From an uncultured Bacillota bacterium (GTDB taxonomy: Bacteria; Bacillota; Clostridia; Peptostreptococcales; Anaerovoracaceae), in the NCBI GenBank assembly GCA_902465215.1, contig CABQMM010000030.1:1-9042 (forward strand): DNA of 9,042 nt. The letters run 5' to 3'. The notes beneath the pieces are model-generated. The model did no database searches and had not been told where the DNA came from. It worked only from the letters and a program-made list of their open reading frames with translations. Positions 5,355 to 9,042 of this stretch are shown piece by piece (positions within the stretch are counted from its first letter, which is position 1; each line of letters starts with the position of its first letter). Made by a program: the position numbers and the translations under genes.

Positions 5355-5675
5355 ATGAGTAAAACTGCTTATCATATATTACCTGTGACCGAGGACATAC
5401 TAAAAACTATGGGTGAACAAATCAAGCTCGCACGGCTGCGCCGCGATCTCCCTGCGAAATTAGTTGCGGAGCGTGCCGGAATCAGCCGCGCTTCCCTTTG
5501 GAATGTGGAAAACGGCAGTCCATCCGTTTCAATCGGCATTTATGCTGCCGTTCTGCACGCATTGAATAATATGGATCGCGACCTTCTGCTCGTGGCGAAA
5601 GACGACCGAATGGGCAGAGAAATGCAGGACTTACAGCTGGTTACGCGTAAGCGGGCTTCGCGGAAAGGGGACTAA
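5355..5675 (+). CDS. hipB: HipB-like antitoxin, Xre-family DNA-binding protein
   Basis: 106 residues. A helix-turn-helix domain spans about 17-75, with GEQIKLARLRRDLPAKLVAE leading into RAGISRASLWNVENGSPSVS and the following helices. The basic C-terminal tail (TRKRASRKGD) differs from the E. coli HipB tail. HipB-type antitoxins bind DNA as dimers, repress the operon and hold the HipA kinase inactive. The gene sits 2 bases before the hipA-like gene, the standard antitoxin-first order. AGGAGG with an 8-base spacer sets the start. The promoter carries two copies of a 14-bp repeat that are probable binding sites. Identification comes from the HTH plus adjacency to hipA. An alternative label is simply Xre-family regulator. 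Confidence 0.85.
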   Translation: MSKTAYHILPVTEDILKTMGEQIKLARLRRDLPAKLVAERAGISRASLWNVENGSPSVSIGIYAAVLHALNNMDRDLLLVAKDDRMGREMQDLQLVTRKRASRKGD

Positions 5676-5677
5676 AT

Positions 5678-6931
5678 ATGAATGCTTCGAAAACAATCCT
5701 TGTCTATGATGATTTCGGTTTTAATACGCCTGTTTTGCTTGGCAGGCTTTTTGTCGACCCTATAAAAGGCGGCGAGAGTTATTCCTTTGAATATGATAAC
5801 AAATGGCTGAAACAGACCTCGCTTTCCGTCTCACTTGATCCTGCTTTGGCACCATACGGCGGAAGACAGTTTCCGTATGAGGGGCGAATATTTGGTATGT
5901 TTGCGGACTCCTCACCGGATCGCTGGGGAAGGCTTCTTCTGACGAAAAAAGAACGCAGTCTTGCCGAAAAGGAAAAACGGAAGCCTCGCAAGCTAAATGA
6001 AAGTGACTTTCTTTTGGGTGTGTATGATGAATCCCGAATCGGCGGCCTTCGTTTCAAGCTTGAAGAGACAGGCGATTTCCTTTCAAATGATAGCGAGACC
6101 GCTACCCCGCCATGGGCAAGTTTAAGAACCTTGGAAGAGGCTTCCCGCCGGTTTGAGGATGATACGACACCATTAAACGAAAAGTGGCTCAATCAGCTGC
6201 TCCGGCCGGGTTCCTCTTTAGGCGGCGCGCGTCCGAAAGCGACTGTGATTGACCCTGACGGACAACTTTGGATTGCAAAATTCCCTTCAAAAAATGATGA
6301 CAACAATACGGGTGCATGGGAAAAAGTTGTGCATGATTTAGCTCGGATGTGCGGTCTTAATGTACCCGAATCACGCCTTGAAACCTTTTCAAAACTCGGC
6401 AGCACTTTTTTGGTTCGTCGTTTTGACCGTGACGGAAAGAAGCGCGTCCACTTTGCGTCCGCTATGACTTTACTCGGAAAAACCGACGGTGCTTCTGCTG
6501 TCGATGGCACAAGCTACATCGATATTGCCTCATTCATCAAAGCAAACGGGAGTCGGCCAAAAAGAGACCTCATTGAGCTGTGGAAGCGCATTCTTTTCAG
6601 CATGGCCGTTTCAAATACAGACGACCATCTCCGAAACCATGCTTTTATTTTAGAAAAAAAAGGATGGACGCTTTCTCCGCTTTATGACGTAAATCCTGTC
6701 CCTTACGGAGATGAATTGGCTCTGAATGTAAATGAAGATGACAACAGAATTTCTGTTCCCCTTGCACTGGATGCGGCCGTTTCCTTTGGAATCACGAAAG
6801 AAGAGGCGCAAAGCTTCTCCGCCGAAATTCTGCGGATTGTACGCGACAACTGGGAACACCTGGCAAAGCACTACAATATCCCCCGTGGGCAAATTGATGA
6901 TATGCGGCCAGCGTTCAGTGCTTGCTATTGA
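5678..6931 (+). CDS. hipA: HipA-like serine/threonine kinase toxin
   Basis: 417 residues, close to E. coli HipA in length. HipA kinases phosphorylate glutamyl-tRNA synthetase or other targets, halt translation and cause dormancy. The N-terminal couple-HipA domain is present, with IFGMFADSSPDRWGRLLL at 71-88 and FLLGVYDESRIGGLRFK at 111-127. The Gly-rich loop SSLGGARPKA at 179-188 contains the Ser equivalent to the autophosphorylated Ser150. Lys201 in WIAKF is the likely ATP-binding Lys. The catalytic segment SNTDDHLRNHAF has Asp315 and Asn320 in the HipA D-x4-N spacing, and SPLYDVNP supplies the metal-binding Asp337. All catalytic residues are intact, so the toxin looks functional. AAAGGGG precedes the ATG, and the 2-base gap from hipB implies coupled translation. 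The kinase target is not predictable from sequence. Confidence 0.92.
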   Translation: MNASKTILVYDDFGFNTPVLLGRLFVDPIKGGESYSFEYDNKWLKQTSLSVSLDPALAPYGGRQFPYEGRIFGMFADSSPDRWGRLLLTKKERSLAEKEKRKPRKLNESDFLLGVYDESRIGGLRFKLEETGDFLSNDSETATPPWASLRTLEEASRRFEDDTTPLNEKWLNQLLRPGSSLGGARPKATVIDPDGQLWIAKFPSKNDDNNTGAWEKVVHDLARMCGLNVPESRLETFSKLGSTFLVRRFDRDGKKRVHFASAMTLLGKTDGASAVDGTSYIDIASFIKANGSRPKRDLIELWKRILFSMAVSNTDDHLRNHAFILEKKGWTLSPLYDVNPVPYGDELALNVNEDDNRISVPLALDAAVSFGITKEEAQSFSAEILRIVRDNWEHLAKHYNIPRGQIDDMRPAFSACY

Positions 6932-7094
6932 AAACGAAGCGTTAAAGTGATAGAATGAATATCAGGACGCATGTGGGCGCGGATTTCTGTTGTGCCCGTC
7001 TGCAAAAGAATCGAGGTGGTATGCGGTGAAGCTCTGCATTGTAATGTTCCGAATGGCATAATTCTTAAATTCTAACCATTCGGAGGTAAATAAA
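6932..7094. other. Intergenic region between hipA and the acetyltransferase gene
   Basis: No terminator with a T-run follows hipA here, and no convincing sigma-A promoter was found for the downstream gene. A weak stem, GGGCGC with GTGCCC, lies near 6977-6999 and lacks a T-tract. The clear structure is the inverted repeat at 7049-7083, listed separately. The acetyltransferase could therefore be partly read through from the hip promoter. Confidence 0.5.
7049..7083 (+). promoter_or_regulatory. Inverted repeat overlapping the acetyltransferase ribosome binding site
   Basis: CCGAATGG (7049-7056) and CCATTCGG (7076-7083) are perfect 8-bp arms around a 19-base AT-rich centre. The right arm includes the first two bases of the GGAGG ribosome binding site (7082-7086) for the gene at 7095. 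In RNA the hairpin would partly mask that site; in DNA it could be an operator. No regulator gene adjoins it. Confidence 0.55.
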
Positions 7095-7733
7095 ATGATA
7101 GAAAAATGGAAAATCTACCCTCGTTCGCAGGGAAAATCAACGGTATATCTTCAAAATGTTATTACAGATCCAACGATTGAAATCGGCGACTACACGATGT
7201 ACGACGATTTTGTGAATGATCCCCGGGATTTCGAGCGGAACAATGTTCTGTACCACTATCCCGAATGCAATCACGATCGACTCAAAATTGGCAAATTCTG
7301 CTCGATTGCCTGCGGTACGAAGTTCCTCTTTAACGCCGCAAATCACGCACTCGGAAGTCTTTCGACTTACCCATTCCCAATCTTCTTTGAAGAGTGGGGG
7401 CTTCCGACAGATGTGGACTCCATTGCACGGGCATGGGATAACAAGGGTGATATTACAGTCGGAAACGATGTCTGGATTGGATACGAGGCTCTCATCCTTG
7501 CGGGTGTAACCATCGGCGATGGTGCGATTATCGGAAGTCGCGCCGTAGTAACCAAAGATGTTCCGCCGTACACGATTGTCGGCGGCATTCCCGCCAAGCC
7601 GATTCGCAGACGTTTCGACGACGAAACTGTCGATAAACTGCTAAAGCTGCGTTGGTGGGACTGGAACGAGGAAAAGATTAAGCGAAATCTCGAGGCTATC
7701 CAAACCGGAAGACTCGAAGATATCGTCGACTGA
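7095..7733 (+). CDS. CatB/Vat-like xenobiotic O-acetyltransferase
   Basis: 212 residues with a left-handed beta-helix (hexapeptide repeat) fold. Repeats are visible from about 27 (TIEIGDYTMY), in LKIGKFCSIACGTKF at 63-77, and in DITVGNDVWIGYEALILAGVTIGDGAIIGSRAVV at 119-152, followed by the family end IVGGIPAKPIRRRF and LRWWDWNEEKI. His84 in NAANHALGSLSTYPF corresponds to the catalytic His of chloramphenicol acetyltransferase CatB and streptogramin acetyltransferase Vat. These trimeric enzymes use acetyl-CoA to O-acetylate hydroxyl groups. Many chromosomal relatives have unknown substrates, so antibiotic resistance should not be assumed. GGAGG with an 8-base spacer sets the start. It is followed by a strong hairpin terminator. 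Confidence 0.9.
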   Translation: MIEKWKIYPRSQGKSTVYLQNVITDPTIEIGDYTMYDDFVNDPRDFERNNVLYHYPECNHDRLKIGKFCSIACGTKFLFNAANHALGSLSTYPFPIFFEEWGLPTDVDSIARAWDNKGDITVGNDVWIGYEALILAGVTIGDGAIIGSRAVVTKDVPPYTIVGGIPAKPIRRRFDDETVDKLLKLRWWDWNEEKIKRNLEAIQTGRLEDIVD

Positions 7734-7764
7734 TTCCATAACTTGTACAAGATAAAACCATTTG

Positions 7765-7804
7765 AAAAAACTTGTTTGTCCAACTTGAACAAACAAGTTT
7801 TTTT
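7765..7804. terminator. Bidirectional rho-independent terminator between convergent genes
   Basis: CTTGTTTGT (7771-7779) pairs with ACAAACAAG (7789-7797) around a 9-base loop. The stem is flanked by an A-run (7765-7770) and a T-run (7798-7804), so each strand ends the hairpin with a U-tract. It serves the acetyltransferase from the left and the thioredoxin-reductase-like gene (stop at 7806) from the right. Confidence 0.9.
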
Positions 7805-7805
7805 G

Positions 7806-8735
7806 TTACACCGTCGCTGTCAAAAACTCCTCCGCCATCTGCACGCAGACTGCACCGTCGGCTGCCGCGGAAACGACTTGCCGGAGTGGTTTGGTTCGCG
7901 CATCGCCCACGGCGTATACACCCGGGATATTGCACTTCGTATCTTCTCCTGCGATAATATAGCCGTTTGCATCCAAATCGAGCTGCCCTTTTACAAGCTC
8001 CGTTTCCGGCTTTCTACCCACACATACGAATACTCCTTCGCAGCCGATTATACTTTCTTCGCCGCTTCCCATATCCTTTACGCGGACACCGCTCAGCTTA
8101 TTATCATGCAAAAGCTCTGTTACCGTACTGTTTTGCCTGATCTCTATATTGTCCGTATTTATCAGCGGTGCATGATAGATTTGCGTTGCCTGCAGCTTCT
8201 CGCCGCGGTGGATTAAAACGACCTTTCGACAGACGCGGCTCAGGAGCAGAGCGTCCCCCGCTGCGGAATTGCCTCCTCCGACCACAACAACGGTCTTGTC
8301 ATTAAAAAACATCCCGTCACAGGCGGCGCAGTAACTTAACCCTCGTCCAAGCAGTTCTTCTTCACCCGTCAAACCCAGTTTTCTTGCGCTTGCTCCGGTT
8401 GCAATCACTACTGACTTCGCATAGTATGTTTGCGTTTTGGTTTTTATGACCTTCGGATTTGCCGTTAAATCAACGGATATAACCTCTTCAGATTTGCTCT
8501 CTGCCCCGAAGCGCTCCGCTTGTTTTTTCATCTTCTCTGCAAGATAGAACCCGTCAACACCATCGTCAAAGCCGGGATAGTTGTCAATTTGCTCCGTCAA
8601 CGCCATTTGTCCGCCTGCATACTGTTTCTCGATAACAATCAGGTCGAGACCCGCTCTTGCCGCATACAATGCGGCGGTGTAGCCGCCCGGGCCGCCGCCT
8701 ATGATAATAATATCGTAAATGTGATTTTTACTCAT
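7806..8735 (-). CDS. trxB: Thioredoxin-reductase-like flavoprotein with altered NADPH motif
   Basis: 309 residues, the usual low-molecular-weight TrxB length. The FAD site GGGPGG is at 13-18, the redox-active pair is C136-A-A-C139 in SYCAACDG, the nucleotide-binding GGGNSA is at 153-158, and the C-terminal FAD contact GDARTKPLRQVVSAAADGA begins at 278. TrxB reduces thioredoxin. The 2'-phosphate-binding HRRxxxR motif of NADPH-dependent TrxB reads HRGEKLQ (177-183), so two of three arginines are missing. NADH, another flavoprotein or ferredoxin may therefore be the electron source, or the partner may differ; that is inference. The ATG at 8735 was chosen over one 12 codons upstream because AGGAGG lies 7 bases before it and the TrxB fold begins there. 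No trxA gene adjoins it in the window. Confidence 0.87.
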   Translation of the reverse strand: MSKNHIYDIIIIGGGPGGYTAALYAARAGLDLIVIEKQYAGGQMALTEQIDNYPGFDDGVDGFYLAEKMKKQAERFGAESKSEEVISVDLTANPKVIKTKTQTYYAKSVVIATGASARKLGLTGEEELLGRGLSYCAACDGMFFNDKTVVVVGGGNSAAGDALLLSRVCRKVVLIHRGEKLQATQIYHAPLINTDNIEIRQNSTVTELLHDNKLSGVRVKDMGSGEESIIGCEGVFVCVGRKPETELVKGQLDLDANGYIIAGEDTKCNIPGVYAVGDARTKPLRQVVSAAADGAVCVQMAEEFLTATV

Positions 8736-8804
8736 TTTCAGACCTCCTCGTTTGGGAATAGTATGCCCCAAAAGTTCGCCACGGCCTGCGTTTTTGCAGA
8801 AAAA
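8736..8804 (-). other. Leader of the thioredoxin-reductase-like gene
   Basis: A strong ribosome binding site, CGAGGAGG on the minus strand, occupies 8743-8750. A TACTAT hexamer at 8758-8763 could be a -10 box, but no acceptable -35 is spaced from it, so no promoter is claimed. A small GC-poor stem (CTGC and GCAG, 8786-8799) follows the brnA terminator. Confidence 0.4.
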
Positions 8805-8826
8805 AAGAGGCGAACATCTGCCTCTT
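8800..8826 (-). terminator. Rho-independent terminator after the BrnA-like gene
   Basis: On the minus strand AAGAGGC (8826-8820) pairs with GCCTCTT (8811-8805) around an 8-base loop, then runs on in T residues to 8800. It lies 21 bases past the brnA-like stop and separates it from the thioredoxin-reductase-like gene. Confidence 0.8.
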
Positions 8827-8847
8827 AGATGTTTGCCCCTGCTTAAA

Positions 8848-9042
8848 TTAAACCCATGATAGCTGTAATTCTCTTTTATTTACTACGCAATCCGTCAAGT
8901 ATAGGTTTATCAAGGTCTGGTACGGAATGCCTGAAAACTCCGCCTGCTTCTTAAAGTATTCCACCACATCGGTATTTAAATTAATCGTAATCTGTTTCTT
9001 TTCTTTTTGAACATATGGATTCTTTCTGGCATTTTTAAAATC
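8848..9042 (-). CDS. brnA: BrnA-type antitoxin, C-terminal part
   Basis: The frame enters from the right edge and gives 64 residues before a TAA at 8850-8848. It reads DFKNARKNPYVQKEKKQITI, then a ribbon-helix-helix segment NLNTDVVEYFKKQAEFSGIP and YQTLINLYLTDCV, ending in SWV. The NPY block, the KKQITI strand, and the FSGIPYQTLINLYL helix-turn-helix pair are the standard BrnA/CopG-like antitoxin pattern. BrnA binds DNA, represses the brnTA operon and neutralises the RNase toxin BrnT. In known loci brnT precedes brnA, so brnT should lie just beyond the right edge. Only about 10-20 N-terminal residues seem to be missing. A terminator follows it. Confidence 0.85.
   Translation of the reverse strand, partial: DFKNARKNPYVQKEKKQITINLNTDVVEYFKKQAEFSGIPYQTLINLYLTDCVVNKRELQLSWV

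Noticed and set aside
5779..6510. Minus-strand open frames inside hipA
   Set aside because: Ser/Arg-rich translations with no motif or ribosome binding site; they mirror the conserved kinase codons.
5355..6931. HipBST-type three-gene system
   Set aside because: The kinase carries its own N-terminal domain (about residues 1-130) and only one small gene precedes it, so this is a two-gene hipBA arrangement.
6970..7005. Terminator after hipA
   Set aside because: The GGGCGC/GTGCCC stem includes a G-U pair, has a long loop and no T-tract.
7367..7792. Minus-strand open frame opposite the acetyltransferase gene
   Set aside because: Ser-rich, featureless translation running through the terminator; an antisense shadow of a clearly conserved protein.
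7743..8216. Long plus-strand open frame opposite the thioredoxin-reductase-like gene
   Set aside because: It starts inside a terminator, has no ribosome binding site or recognisable domain, and is Cys/Arg-rich as expected for antisense of a real gene.
8736..8771. Upstream ATG at 8771 as the start of the thioredoxin-reductase-like gene
   Set aside because: The extra 12 residues are not part of the fold and would be encoded across the strong AGGAGG site that serves the ATG at 8735.

Overview
The window most resembles a chromosomal stretch from a Gram-positive anaerobe of the Clostridia, probably a Lachnospiraceae-type gut or rumen bacterium. The grounds are strong AGGAGG-type ribosome binding sites, consensus sigma-A promoters, moderate GC, an anaerobic-style cobalamin nucleotide-loop gene set, and a small HTH regulator, membrane protein and ABC transporter operon of a kind common in that group. 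This placement rests on gene style and is an inference.

Region 1 (1-4130, plus strand) is the end of a cobalamin operon: cobT (3' part), cobU, cobS, a second short CobU-like gene, a CobC-type phosphatase and an M20 metallopeptidase, closed by a rho-independent terminator. CobT activates dimethylbenzimidazole to alpha-ribazole phosphate, CobU makes GDP-cobinamide, CobS joins the two in the membrane, and CobC removes the phosphate. Three things are odd. cobS has lost its conserved C-terminus to a -1 frameshift and carries an acidic insertion. The two CobU-like proteins keep complementary sets of CobU motifs. A hairpin and a possible 9-residue leader lie between the ribosome binding site and the start codon of cobS.

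Region 2 (4132-5255, minus strand) is a small operon of an Xre/Cro-type repressor, a four-helix membrane protein and a chimeric ABC fragment. In the fragment the first ~55 residues of an ABC ATPase run in frame into the C-terminal third of an ABC-2 permease, which is the scar of a roughly 1-kb deletion. The regulator's promoter matches consensus and is bracketed by two near-identical 20-bp palindromes.

Region 3 (5295-6931, plus strand) is a hipBA-type toxin-antitoxin pair with its own consensus promoter. A 14-bp direct repeat overlaps the -35 and the -10/start region.

Region 4 (6932-7804, plus strand) is a CatB/Vat-like hexapeptide-repeat O-acetyltransferase. An inverted repeat upstream overlaps its ribosome binding site, and a bidirectional terminator follows it.

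Region 5 (7806-9042, minus strand) is a thioredoxin-reductase-like flavoprotein with a degenerate NADPH-phosphate motif. Upstream of it is the 3' end of a BrnA-type antitoxin gene with its own terminator; a brnT toxin gene is expected just beyond the right edge.

The left half is core metabolism and the right half is a patchwork of accessory modules (broken ABC operon, hipBA, acetyltransferase, brnA). No tRNA, rRNA, CRISPR array, transposase or integrase was seen.
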